Assembly: GCF_004004555.2 (NCBI RefSeq)
Contig: NZ_SACP01000027.1
Span: forward strand, 16,328-80,327
Length of the DNA: 64,000 nucleotides
Source of the DNA: Methylobacterium oryzihabitans
GTDB lineage: Bacteria > Pseudomonadota > Alphaproteobacteria > Rhizobiales > Beijerinckiaceae
Reading direction: 5' to 3'
Position numbers and translations under genes: made by a program. Shown here piece after piece: positions 34,834 through 43,691 of the stretch (the stretch's first letter is position 1; each line of letters opens with the position of its first letter). Below the pieces are notes generated by a model. It was not told the origin of the DNA. It ran no database searches and saw only the letters and a program-made list of their open reading frames with translations.

Positions 34834-35823
34834 TCAGATGTCATGTCGACGGGTTTCCGACGGTGTGCAGCCGAAGCGCTTGCGGTAGCGCTGGGTGAAG
34901 TCGCTGATGTGGACGAACCCCCAGCGTCGTGCCAGTTCGGCAACCGTGACATCAATGTTGTTCTCAGAAGACAGATCGCTCTTCACCTTCTGCAGGCGCC
35001 GATCGATGATGTAGTCGAGTGGCGTGATTCCAAGTTCGCGGCGAAAATTGTGTTGGAGGGTGCGCACACTGACGCCTGCAACCGTTGCAACGTCGGCGAG
35101 CCGCAATGGCTGTGCGAGATGTGCATCGATATGGTCCATGGCGCGACGCAGCTGCGCGTTGGACGTGGCAAGCGGCGCCGGACGAGCCCTGGCCGGTCGA
35201 CGTGGCCAGCATGACAGCAACTGGTAGCTCACGACCTCCTCCAAAAGAGGAAACAGTAAATCGATCTCCGGATCAGCGAGTTGGAGCCGCCGGTAGATCC
35301 TCTCGAAGCACAGGCGGAAGGATTGCATCGCCAGCGTATCGACCGGGGCGACCGGCACCAGGTCGGGGAACGGCGCTTCCGGAGATCCTTCGAGCATCTG
35401 ATGGCTCCTCATGAGAGCAGATCTCGTGACCGTTCCGCTGATCGCGGAAAAATCAGCCGACGCCTCCTCGTTGCGCATCGCATCGAAGGGGACGAACATC
35501 GCGTATCCGGGCGATCCGAGGTGCTCGTCGCTTCGGTTGCGTCTGATCATGCGGCAGCTGTTCACGAAGCGGATCGTGAACAGATCAGTCTCCAATTGCG
35601 GCACGGTCAGGAATCCAGTGATCGACTGGGTGGTCCAAAGGCTCATCGAGCAGCTCTGACCGCCACTCACGTCGAGATGCGGCCTCGATTTGCGGGGGCT
35701 GCGGAATTTGACGGCCATGCCGCCGAGCTGGTTCAGGAGTTCGATCTCCCTGACACTATGAACCTGATGCGAGAAGAACGATTGGGGGCGCCAGGAAACG
35801 GGCTTTCGCTCTCTGCTCGACAT
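34834..35823 (-). CDS. AraC-family transcriptional regulator (AraC_binding_2 type)
   Basis: A 329-residue regulator; the start is taken at the ATG at 35823 behind GAGGGATG (an ATG 39 bases upstream is possible). The N-terminal effector part (about 15-190) resembles the AraC_binding_2 domain of regulators such as XylS/FeaR. The HTH pair is at about 225-325 (VATVAGVSVRTLQHNFRRELGITPLDYI; ELARRWGFVHISDFTQRYRKRFGCTPSETRR). Codon usage is noticeably less GC-biased than in the neighbours. It lies just inside the left inverted repeat, next to the TRAP genes, but any link to them is unproven. Confidence 0.9.
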   Translation of the reverse strand: MSSRERKPVSWRPQSFFSHQVHSVREIELLNQLGGMAVKFRSPRKSRPHLDVSGGQSCSMSLWTTQSITGFLTVPQLETDLFTIRFVNSCRMIRRNRSDEHLGSPGYAMFVPFDAMRNEEASADFSAISGTVTRSALMRSHQMLEGSPEAPFPDLVPVAPVDTLAMQSFRLCFERIYRRLQLADPEIDLLFPLLEEVVSYQLLSCWPRRPARARPAPLATSNAQLRRAMDHIDAHLAQPLRLADVATVAGVSVRTLQHNFRRELGITPLDYIIDRRLQKVKSDLSSENNIDVTVAELARRWGFVHISDFTQRYRKRFGCTPSETRRHDI

Positions 35824-36317
35824 CAAAAGGCATCCCTCATGATCCCGCCCGACCCGCGCCATGTCGTGATGCTGCCCGCCACAAGCATCAGTCGATTATT
35901 TTATGTGTTTTCGTGCCATTGATATTGGTCTTCGGAAACAAAAAAGCCAAGCAACTGCGCCGAATCTGCAGAAAATGCCGTCCGATGTACCTTTCGGCGC
36001 GTGAGAGTTGCTCCTGCCGCCGCGGGCGCTACGGCCTCTCTCACGATCGAGGGCGGGATCTGGAGGCCGGGGTCCGTGACGCTGGACGCGCCTGGAAGAG
36101 TGGCGTGCCAGCGCCGGTCGTTGTGACCTGATCCGGATTTCGGACGATTCCGTCCGAAATCCGGATGACCAGCCCGCGCGGCGCAGGCTGGGGATCGGAA
36201 TCCGGAAGTGATCGTCCGGATTCCGCATGAGGGCTGAATGCAGTTCAGGCACTTGCCCTGGTGCTTCCGTCGGCGCCGAAACGTTCGACTTCTCGATCTA
36301 CGAGGAAGCGCCGTCGG
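35824..36317. other. 494-base noncoding gap with R1 repeat
   Basis: 35885-35960 is AT-rich and probably carries the promoter of the AraC-type gene. 36128-36232 is an R1 element: the arms GATCCGGATTTCGGACGA/TCCGTCCGAAATCCGGAT, the AGCCCGCGCGGCGCAGGCTGG spacer, then GGAATCCGGAAGTGATCGTCCGGATTCC. It may terminate the TRAP-permease transcript. No gene seen. Confidence 0.55.
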
Positions 36318-38210
36318 TCAGAGGAACCCGATGGAGATCCACGGCACGAAGATGACGATCGCAAGTCCGACCACCAGTGCGAGCATGTAGCCGACGATCG
36401 GCCGGACACCGGCGTCCGGATGGATCCGGCTGATGGCGCAGGCGGCGTAGTAGCCGACGCCGAACGGCGGGGCGAACAGCCCGATGCCCATCGCCAGGAT
36501 CACGACCATCGAGTAGTGCACCTCGTGGACGCCGACCGAACGGGCGATCGGGAACAAGAGGGGGCCGAACAGCACGATCGCCGGGATGCCCTCCAGCACC
36601 GAGCCCAGGATGATGAAGGCCACGGCCGAGACGAGCAGAAACCCGATCGCTCCGCCCGGCAGGCCCTGCATCACCACGGCCAGGGTCTGCGAGAAGCCGG
36701 ACTGGGTGAGCGCCCAGGCCATGCCGGTCGCCGCCCCGATGATGAGCAGGATCGCGCCGGACAACGAGGCGGTGGTCACCAGCATCGGGTACAGCCGGCG
36801 CCAATTGAACTGGCGGTACACCAGAAGGCCGGTGAGCACCGAGTAGACGATGCCGATGGTCGAGACCTCGGTCGCCGTCGCGACACCCTCCACCACCGCG
36901 GCGCGGATCACGAACGGCAAGGCGATGGCCGGGATGGCGATGAGAAACGTCCGTCCGATGACCCGTTTCGAGGGCCGGGCCACATGGCTGAGATCCTCGT
37001 CGCGGTAGCGCCACCAGACGAGGGCGCACAGGGTGACGGCGAGTACGAGGCCCGGCAGCAGCCCGCCGGTGAACAGGGCGGTGACCGACACGCCGGTGAC
37101 CGACCCGATGGTGATGAGCACGATCGAGGGCGGGATGGTCTCGGTCTGGGCGCCGGTGGCCGAGAGCAGCGCGACGAGGTCGCCCTCCTTGGCGCCGCGC
37201 GCCTTCATCTCGGGAAACAGCACGGGGGCCACCGCCGCCATGTCGGCGGCCTTGGAGCCCGAGATGCCCGAGACGAGGTACATCGCGCCGACGAGCACGT
37301 AGTGCAAGCCGCCGCGGACGTGGCCGAGGAGCGAGGCGAGGAAGCCGACCATCGCCTTGGCCATGCCGGTCATCTCGATCAGCAGGCCGAGGAACACGAA
37401 CAGGGGCACGGCGAGCAGGATCAGGTGGCTCATCCCCTCGTCCATCCGGCCGACCACCACCATCGACGGGGCCTGGGTGGTGAGCGTCAGGTAGGCGTAG
37501 GTGGCGAGGCCGAACGCGAAGGCGATCGGCACGCCGGTGAAGACCAGGGCGCCGACGCCGATGACGAAGAACAGCAGCAGATTGAGGTTGCCCAGGGTGC
37601 GCAGCACCGGCTCGAGCATCACGAGGCCGGCGGCGACCGCGATGCCCAGGGTCAGCGCGCCCACCGTCAGCCGCCAGTCGGCCTTGTCGAGCAACTGGAG
37701 CACGGCGAACACGAGCATCAGGCCGAGGCCGATCGGCAGTGCGGCGGCGCGCCACCCGTTGCTGATCTCGAGCGCCGGGGTCTGAACGAAGACCTCCTCG
37801 GCTGCGAACTCGTAGGCCGGATGCAGCACGAGGACGACGAAGATCAGGCCGGCGACGAGCGCTGCGGTCTCGAGGAAGGCACGCATCCGCGGCCCGCTCA
37901 TCGAGACGATGGCCGTCATGCGCATGTGCTCGGCACGGCGGAACGCGACCACCGCCCCGAGCATCGCGAGCCAGAGGAACAGGAGCGAGGCCAGTTCGTC
38001 CGACCAGATGAGCGGCTCGTGGAAGCCGTAACGGCTGATCACGCCGGAGAGCAGCACGATGATCTCGGCCAGCACGAGAAGCGCGGCCGGGATCTCGACC
38101 AGGTACCCGAGCACGCCATCGATCCGCCTCAGCACGGACTGGCCGCTCCACGGCGGTGCTTGCGAGTCGGCACCGGGGGTGTTCTCGGCCGTGGTGACAT
38201 CGATGTGCAT
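36318..38210 (-). CDS. TRAP transporter fused permease (DctQ-DctM)
   Basis: A 630-residue inner-membrane protein joining the small and large TRAP permeases; the start is the ATG at 38210 behind GGAGGGTCAC. The DctQ part (about 20-185, four helices) contains SRYGFHEPLIWSDELASLLFLWLAMLGA and FRRAEHMRM. The DctM part (about 205-630) contains GVPIAFAFGLATY, SGSKAADMAAVAPVLFPEM and AMGIGLFAPPFGVGYYAACAIS. It uses an ion gradient to take up a carboxylate brought by a DctP receptor. The receptor gene (40449-41468) lies upstream on the same strand, beyond an intervening pyruvate kinase gene. Confidence 0.93.
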   Translation of the reverse strand: MHIDVTTAENTPGADSQAPPWSGQSVLRRIDGVLGYLVEIPAALLVLAEIIVLLSGVISRYGFHEPLIWSDELASLLFLWLAMLGAVVAFRRAEHMRMTAIVSMSGPRMRAFLETAALVAGLIFVVLVLHPAYEFAAEEVFVQTPALEISNGWRAAALPIGLGLMLVFAVLQLLDKADWRLTVGALTLGIAVAAGLVMLEPVLRTLGNLNLLLFFVIGVGALVFTGVPIAFAFGLATYAYLTLTTQAPSMVVVGRMDEGMSHLILLAVPLFVFLGLLIEMTGMAKAMVGFLASLLGHVRGGLHYVLVGAMYLVSGISGSKAADMAAVAPVLFPEMKARGAKEGDLVALLSATGAQTETIPPSIVLITIGSVTGVSVTALFTGGLLPGLVLAVTLCALVWWRYRDEDLSHVARPSKRVIGRTFLIAIPAIALPFVIRAAVVEGVATATEVSTIGIVYSVLTGLLVYRQFNWRRLYPMLVTTASLSGAILLIIGAATGMAWALTQSGFSQTLAVVMQGLPGGAIGFLLVSAVAFIILGSVLEGIPAIVLFGPLLFPIARSVGVHEVHYSMVVILAMGIGLFAPPFGVGYYAACAISRIHPDAGVRPIVGYMLALVVGLAIVIFVPWISIGFL

Positions 38211-38404
38211 GTGACCCTCCCTGATCTCAGATTTGCGAGATGGTTCGTCGCCTTCCGCAGTTTGCGCATGGAAACGGCGTCGTATTTCGGCGACCCGATC
38301 CTTCATCACGTCAAGCAAAGCCGACCGATACGACGCATCCGGCTATCGGTCTCTGGTCGATATGAGAAGCTGGTGATCGCTGTTCTGGATTATCGTGATC
38401 GCAG

Positions 38405-39817
38405 CTAGATCTGGATGACGCGAATGTTGTTGGTGTTGCCCGTGGTGTGGAACGGGATCCCGGCGGTGGCGACGACGAGGTCGGCACGCGTGGCGAACCC
38501 TTCCTGCTCGGCGCAATGCGCGGCCTTCGACGTCATCTCCTCGTAGGAGTCCACATCGCCGGTATGGACGCTGTGGGCGCCCCACATCAGGGACAGGCGG
38601 CGCGCCGTCGCGAGGTTCGGGGTCAGCGCCAGGATCGGAACGGCGGGCCGCTTGCGGGCCACCCGAGCGGCCGTGGTCCCGCTCGTCGTGTAGGTCACGA
38701 TGGCCCTGGCATGTACCGCCTCGGCCAGCGTCGCCGTCGCCGTGGCGACCGCGTGTGGCGGCGTCTCCTCCTCGCCGGGATCGGACGCGGCCACGATCGA
38801 GCGGTAGAGCTTGTGCCCCTCCACCGAGCGGATGATGCGGTCCATCATCGCGACCGCCTCGACCGGGTATTGCCCGGTCGCCGACTCCGCCGAGAGCATC
38901 ACCGCGTCGGCACCGTCGTAGATCGCGGTCGCGACGTCGGAGGCCTCGGCCCGGGTCGGCGCCGGCGCCGCGACCATCGAGTCGAGCATCTGGGTCGCCA
39001 CGATCACGGGCTTCACGGCCAGGCGGCAGGCACGGACCAGCTCCTTCTGGCGGCCCGGCACGTCCTCGTGCGGGATTTCCACGCCGAGGTCGCCGCGGGC
39101 GACCATGATGGCGTCGGACAGCCGGATGATGTCCTCGATCTGGTCGAGCGCCTGCGGCTTCTCGATCTTCGACAGGACGCCGGCGCGGCCTCCGACGAGC
39201 GCCCGCGCCTCCATCACGTCGGACGGCTTCTGCACGAAGGACAGGGCGACCCAGTCGACCCCGAGCTCCAGCCCGAAGGCGAGGTCGGCGCGGTCCTTGG
39301 CGGTGAGCGGCGACAGATCGAGCAGGGTGCCGGGCAGGTTCACGCCCTTGCGGTTGGAGATGACGCCGCCGGTGATCACCTGCGTGGTCAGCGCGTCGGC
39401 CTCGAGACCGACGACCCGCACCCGCACCCGCCCGTCGTCGATCAGAAGGTCCTGGCCGGGTGCGGCCGCCGCGAAGATCTCCGGGTGCCGCAGGGGGATC
39501 GCCTGCTTGTCGCCCTCGCTTCCCTCCAGCACGAAGCGCACGGTCTCGCCGGCCACGAGCTCGAGCCGGCCGTCCCGGACCGTGCCGATGCGGATCTTCG
39601 GTCCCTGGAGGTCCTGGAGGATGCCGATCGGGCGGCCGACCTCCCGCTCCAGTGCGCGGATCGCCGCGTGCACCTTGGCGTGGTCCTCGTGGCTGCCGTG
39701 GCTGAAGTTCAGCCGGAAGGTGTCGACCCCGGCCAGGAACAGGGTCTTGAGCCGGTCGGGCGCGGCGCTCGCGGGGCCGACGGTGGCGACGATCTTGGCG
39801 CGGCGGTGACGGCGCAT
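38405..39817 (-). CDS. pyk: Pyruvate kinase
   Basis: Converts phosphoenolpyruvate and ADP to pyruvate and ATP in the cytoplasm; 470 residues. Key elements: RLNFSHGSHEDH at about 34-45, the substrate-binding LQDLQGPKIRIG near 68-79 and the metal-site block KIEKPQALDQIEDII. The signature ending MVARGDLGVEI is near 237-247, and the C-terminal allosteric domain spans about 340-470. A second-copy pyruvate kinase inside a carboxylate-catabolism cluster parallels ttuE of tartrate operons in Agrobacterium. Here it would drain the three-carbon phosphate made by the RuBisCO-like pathway. It separates the two TRAP genes, with gaps of 194 and 631 bases. Confidence 0.95.
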   Translation of the reverse strand: MRRHRRAKIVATVGPASAAPDRLKTLFLAGVDTFRLNFSHGSHEDHAKVHAAIRALEREVGRPIGILQDLQGPKIRIGTVRDGRLELVAGETVRFVLEGSEGDKQAIPLRHPEIFAAAAPGQDLLIDDGRVRVRVVGLEADALTTQVITGGVISNRKGVNLPGTLLDLSPLTAKDRADLAFGLELGVDWVALSFVQKPSDVMEARALVGGRAGVLSKIEKPQALDQIEDIIRLSDAIMVARGDLGVEIPHEDVPGRQKELVRACRLAVKPVIVATQMLDSMVAAPAPTRAEASDVATAIYDGADAVMLSAESATGQYPVEAVAMMDRIIRSVEGHKLYRSIVAASDPGEEETPPHAVATATATLAEAVHARAIVTYTTSGTTAARVARKRPAVPILALTPNLATARRLSLMWGAHSVHTGDVDSYEEMTSKAAHCAEQEGFATRADLVVATAGIPFHTTGNTNNIRVIQI

Positions 39818-40448
39818 CGTTCGTTCGGCCTCTCAGCCGCCTCTGTCTCGAGGATGAATCGGAGTTCCGGGATCGTGCTGGCGCGGACGCGCTTCGAGCC
39901 TGTCGCGACCACGCTGCCACGCAGACTGGCGTTGGCGGGCCAACGCCTCGTCCGCTCATACCAACGGCCCAGGATGCTGACGCATCGACTCGATCTCGGG
40001 CAGGCCCGAGATCGACGGAGCCGCTGACCCATCTCGAATTTCCGGCACCAAGCCAGAGGCTTGGCGGAAATTCGAGAGCTGAACCAAAGGTCATTTTCAA
40101 TGACCGTTGGTATCAGGTTTTGTTTCGTCGCAGATTCCTGTCGCAAGACCGGCGGCCACTTTTGCGAAATCTGCTCAGAGCAGCGCCCGATCACGCTGCA
40201 ATCAGGCGCTGCTCCAGGTCTTTGATCTTGCCGCATTTTCTACGACGGACCGGCATCCACTCCGCCGGAAGACACGCCAGCGGCGCCGGGAAGCCCCACC
40301 CGAGTCACGGGAAGGAGCAAGTCTTGAAAGGGAGAAAGTCTTGCGAAGGAGAAGGTCTTGCGAAGGAGAAGGTCTTGCGCGAGGGACGGTCGTCATCGAG
40401 GAGCAACGCCCGCCGCCCTCGGTGGCGAGCGTTGCCGCATCGACGTCG
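39818..40448. other. 631-base repeat-rich gap between pyk and dctP
   Basis: The gap holds an inverted R3 copy (39959-40030, core GATCTCGGGCAGGCCCGAGATC), a short palindromic CCAAAGGTCATTTTCAATGACCGTTGG motif (40084-40111), an R4 copy (40204-40262) and four 17-bp tandem repeats (40311-40378). No gene is convincing on either strand. The DctP and pyruvate kinase genes may therefore be in different transcripts. Confidence 0.65.
40311..40378. repeat. 17-bp tandem repeat, four copies
   Basis: Units starting at 40311, 40328, 40345 and 40362 follow the consensus GAAGGAGAAGGTCTTGC. The last two are identical and the first two differ by a few bases. The unit length is not a multiple of three and the run is noncoding. 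Copies are directly adjacent, without spacers, so it is a minisatellite and not a CRISPR. Confidence 0.85.
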
Positions 40449-41468
40449 TCAGGCGAGAGTGCCCGTCGCCTCCTCAAGGATGCTCCAGGCTTCCGGCCCG
40501 AACTTGCCCTTCCACTCCTTGTAGAAGCCGGCCGTCGACAGCGCCTCGCGGAAGGGCGCGGGATCGACGGTGTTGAAGATCAGTCCCTTCGCGGCGAGGT
40601 CGGCCTGCAGGGTTTCGTTCTGCCGGGCCACCTCCTCGCGCTCCGCCATCGCCGCACCGTTCACCACGCGGGCGAAGGTCTCCTGCAGCTCGGGCGTCAG
40701 CCGGGCCCAGGCGCGGCGATTGATCAGGAACCACCAGCCGTCCCACATGTGGTTGGTGAGCGAGCAGTATTTCTGAACCTCGTAGATCTTCGCCGCGGCG
40801 ATGATCGCCGGCGGGTTCTCCTGCCCGTCGACGATCTTGGTCTGGAGCGAGGAATAGACCTCGGCGAAGTTGATGCCGGTCGGGGCGGCGCCGAGGGACT
40901 TGAACAGCGAGGTCCACAGGGCGCTGACCGGCACGCGGATCTTCATGCCCTTGAGATCGGCGGGCGTCACGATCGGCTTGGTGCTGGTGGTCACCTGCCG
41001 GAACCCGTTGTCCCAGATCTTCTCCAGGGCGATGATGCCGGACTTGGAGATCTGCCCGCGCAGGTGCTCACCGAGGCGGCCGTCGAGGGCCTTCCACAGG
41101 GTCGGGTAGTCCTTGAAGGCGAAGCCCACGCCCGAGATCGCCGTGGACGGGATGAGCGTCGAGAGCACGTTGACGCCCGACAGGGTGAAGCACTCGAGCG
41201 CGCCGGAGCGCAGCTGCGAGAACATGTCGGCGTCGCCGCCGAGCTGGTTGTTGGGGAAGAGCTGGAGCTCGACCCGGCCGCTCGTGGCCTCCTGCAGCGC
41301 CGTCGCGGCCTTGCGGGCGTGGACGTTGAGCGGGTGCGTCTCGGGCACGTTGGTGCCGAGCTTGAAGGTGAACTCCGCGGCCCGGGCGTATCGCAGGGGC
41401 AGCGCCGCGCCGATCGCCGCCGTTGCGCCCAGCGTCGCGAAGCGCCGACGTGACAGGGTCATGGTCAT
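40449..41468 (-). CDS. TRAP transporter substrate-binding protein (DctP family)
   Basis: Periplasmic carboxylate receptor of 339 residues. The start is the ATG at 41468 with GGAGGAAACC directly upstream. The N-terminus has SRRRFATLGATAAIGAALPL and a cut after YARA at about 30, a probable twin-arginine signal. Family features include the carboxylate-binding Arg in GMKIRVPVSALW near residue 180 and the segment GINFAEVYSSLQTKIVDGQENP. It presumably feeds the fused TRAP permease at 36318-38210. It is directly downstream of the SDR, kinase and RuBisCO-like genes, so the ligand should be that pathway's acid sugar. Confidence 0.93.
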   Translation of the reverse strand: MTMTLSRRRFATLGATAAIGAALPLRYARAAEFTFKLGTNVPETHPLNVHARKAATALQEATSGRVELQLFPNNQLGGDADMFSQLRSGALECFTLSGVNVLSTLIPSTAISGVGFAFKDYPTLWKALDGRLGEHLRGQISKSGIIALEKIWDNGFRQVTTSTKPIVTPADLKGMKIRVPVSALWTSLFKSLGAAPTGINFAEVYSSLQTKIVDGQENPPAIIAAAKIYEVQKYCSLTNHMWDGWWFLINRRAWARLTPELQETFARVVNGAAMAEREEVARQNETLQADLAAKGLIFNTVDPAPFREALSTAGFYKEWKGKFGPEAWSILEEATGTLA

Positions 41469-41514
41469 GGTTTCCTCCATCGGTTCGTGTTTGGAGTGCC
41501 GGATCGATGCCCGC

Positions 41515-42294
41515 TCAGGCGGCGGGTGGCGCGGCGCGCTTGAACATCAGGCCGGCCTCGCGGAAGCCGCCGTCGACGTTGAGGGTGTGGCCGTGGACGT
41601 AGCGGGCCTCGTCCGAGCACAGGAACACCGCCGCGTCGGCGATCTCCTCGGGCGTGCCGTAGCGCGTCATCGGGATGAGGTAGTTGTAGGCGGCGCGGGT
41701 GGCCTGATCGTGGGCGAACTTCGCCATCTCGGTCTCGATCGCGCCGGGCGCGATGTTGTTGACGTTGATGTTGTGCTCGGCGAGTTCGACCGCCATCACC
41801 TTGGTGAGCAGTTCGAGCCCGGCCTTGGCCGAGCCGTAGGCCGCCCGGCCGTTGCCGCCGCGCTGGCCCGACAGCGACGCGATGTTGACGATCTTGCCGC
41901 CGCCGACCTTGACCATCTCGCGGGCGCAGGCCTGCGCCACCATGAACGCACCGGTCAGGTTGATGCCGACGATGCGGTTCCAGTCCTCCAGCTTCAGGTC
42001 CAGGAACGGCGTGTTGCCGCCGACCCCGGCGTTGTTGAACAGGACGTCGATCCGCCCGCACGCCTCGACGATGGTCTCGATCATGGCCGCGACGGAGGCG
42101 GGATCCGCCACGTTGACGCCGACCCCGAGCGCCCCGCCGCCGAGTTCGGCGGCGGCTTTGCGTGCGCCCTCCTCGTTCACGTCGGCGATGACGACGCGCG
42201 CCCCCTCCCTCGCGAACGCCCGGGCGGTCGCGAGCCCGATGCCGCGCGCGCCACCCGTGACCAGGGCGACCTTTCCGTCGAGTCTGTTGGGCAT
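41515..42294 (-). CDS. SDR-family oxidoreductase of the RuBisCO-like cluster
   Basis: Short-chain dehydrogenase of 259 residues from the ATG at 42294 behind GGAGGAAACCACT. TGGARGIGLA is at about 13-22 and NNAG near 88; catalytic Ser is in NIASLSGQRGG near 140 and YGSAK near 156-160. Asp at the end of strand 2 (VVIADVNEEG) indicates NAD. The gene lies between the kinase and the TRAP receptor, so it most likely oxidises the imported sugar acid to the keto acid the kinase phosphorylates. It belongs to the same broad family as many polyol dehydrogenases; its specificity is not visible. Confidence 0.93.
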   Translation of the reverse strand: MPNRLDGKVALVTGGARGIGLATARAFAREGARVVIADVNEEGARKAAAELGGGALGVGVNVADPASVAAMIETIVEACGRIDVLFNNAGVGGNTPFLDLKLEDWNRIVGINLTGAFMVAQACAREMVKVGGGKIVNIASLSGQRGGNGRAAYGSAKAGLELLTKVMAVELAEHNINVNNIAPGAIETEMAKFAHDQATRAAYNYLIPMTRYGTPEEIADAAVFLCSDEARYVHGHTLNVDGGFREAGLMFKRAAPPAA

Positions 42295-42308
42295 AGTGGT
42301 TTCCTCCC

Positions 42309-43691
42309 TCATGGTTGACGTCCGCCCTGCTTGACGGCGTGGAAGAAGTCGGGGCGTCCGACCTGTCCGCCCTTCAGGGCGATCTCCAGCCCGTCGACCG
42401 GCCCGCCCTCGCCGTGGGTGCGGCAGAGCGGCGAGCCGGGATCCAGCGGCCCGATCGCGGTCAGTGCGTCGATGCCGAGCTGCGCGGCGGCCCGGCCCGA
42501 CGTGTCGCCGCCCGAGATCACCGCACGGGTGAGGCCGCCCTTCGCGACCACGGTGCGCAGGATCTGTCCGAGTCCTGCTCCGAGCCGCTCGTTCACGACC
42601 TCGGCCGACAGGCCCGCCGCCTGGGTCGCCCCCAGGAAGGCCGGGACGGCCGGGTCGTCCGGACCGGTGGCGCTGAAGACGAGCGGGTCGTGGCCCTCGC
42701 CGAGGGCGGCCAGGGCTGCCTCGCCGGCGCGGCCGATCTCGCGCTCCCACGCCACCGGGTCGACCACGCACCGGGTGTCGAGCCGCAGGCCGGCGAAGCC
42801 GTGGTCGAGGGCGTGGGCGATCTGTGCGGCCGTCACCGGCGAGACGGAGCCCGAGACGCAGGCGATCCGGTCGACCGCCTTGGGACGCGGCAGGTTCGGT
42901 TCGGCCGGGAGCAGCCCGGTCGCCTGCCAGTAGGCCACCAGCGCCGCCTCGAACCCCTGCGAGCCGATGCCGAAGGTGGGCGTGCCGCCCCACTCCCAGA
43001 TCAGGCGCCCGGCTTCGATCAAGGTCTCCCGGTCGAGCACGTCGAGGGAGATGATCTCGGCCCCCTTCTCCAGCGCACGATCGAGCTGCGCTCCGGCCTG
43101 CCCGCGCTTCATCGTCACGAAGTCGATGAGGCCGAGGGACTGCTCGGTCTGGCGGGAGAGGTGGCGACCGAGGTCGGCCTCGTCCATCGGCGTGGAGGGG
43201 TGGCGCGACATCGTCGGGTGCCGGTCGAGGCGGTAGCCCGTGCCGTCGGCGAGCGCGAACAGGTGGCCGAAGCTCTGGTAGCGGCCCATCCCGGGATCGG
43301 CCACCACCATCGGCGTCCAGGCCGGCGCGAACACCGCCGCGCCGATGTCGGCCGCCCGCCCGATCGATCCGATGTGAGGGGCGGAATCGAAGGTCGAGCA
43401 GACCTTGTAGTGCGCGACCGGGGCGCCGAGCTCGGCGAGCAGCCGGAAGGTCCCCGGCAGGTGCGCGTCCATCCAGGCGGGCGACTGCGCCCGCGCGGTG
43501 CCGGCGATGCCGATCGCCCGCATCCCGGCGAAATCCGCGAGCCGCTGCCGGGACGGCGGTTGCAGGAACAGGACGGTCGGCAGGCCGGCGAAGGCCAGCA
43601 CCTCCATCGAGGCGGACGAGCCGGTGAAGTCGTCGCCGTAGAAGGCGACGAGCGGCCCGTCGGGCAGGGGGCGGGGAGACGCGGGGCTCAT
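42309..43691 (-). CDS. DUF1537 four-carbon acid sugar kinase family protein
   Basis: A 460-residue kinase of the DUF1537 (OtnK/DtnK/OiaK) family, which phosphorylates acid sugars with ATP. The N-terminal domain opens VAFYGDDFTGSSASMEVLAFAGLPTVLF, the acid-sugar-binding motif. The C-terminal nucleotide-binding domain contains CVSGSVSPVTAAQI, ISGGDTSGRAA near 395 and LDPGSPLCR near 420. It overlaps the RuBisCO-like gene by four bases. In known D-apionate pathways a DUF1537 member phosphorylates 3-oxo-isoapionate before a RuBisCO-like enzyme acts. The same neighbour arrangement here makes that or a closely similar substrate the leading hypothesis. Confidence 0.9.
   Translation of the reverse strand: MSPASPRPLPDGPLVAFYGDDFTGSSASMEVLAFAGLPTVLFLQPPSRQRLADFAGMRAIGIAGTARAQSPAWMDAHLPGTFRLLAELGAPVAHYKVCSTFDSAPHIGSIGRAADIGAAVFAPAWTPMVVADPGMGRYQSFGHLFALADGTGYRLDRHPTMSRHPSTPMDEADLGRHLSRQTEQSLGLIDFVTMKRGQAGAQLDRALEKGAEIISLDVLDRETLIEAGRLIWEWGGTPTFGIGSQGFEAALVAYWQATGLLPAEPNLPRPKAVDRIACVSGSVSPVTAAQIAHALDHGFAGLRLDTRCVVDPVAWEREIGRAGEAALAALGEGHDPLVFSATGPDDPAVPAFLGATQAAGLSAEVVNERLGAGLGQILRTVVAKGGLTRAVISGGDTSGRAAAQLGIDALTAIGPLDPGSPLCRTHGEGGPVDGLEIALKGGQVGRPDFFHAVKQGGRQP

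Noticed and set aside
36261..38408. Long plus-strand open frame of 715 codons
   Set aside because: It is rich in His/Asp/Gln/Arg and is the antisense shadow of the TRAP permease gene, caused by high third-position GC.
40311..40378. CRISPR-like array
   Set aside because: The 17-bp units are directly adjacent without spacers and there are no cas genes; it is a simple tandem repeat.
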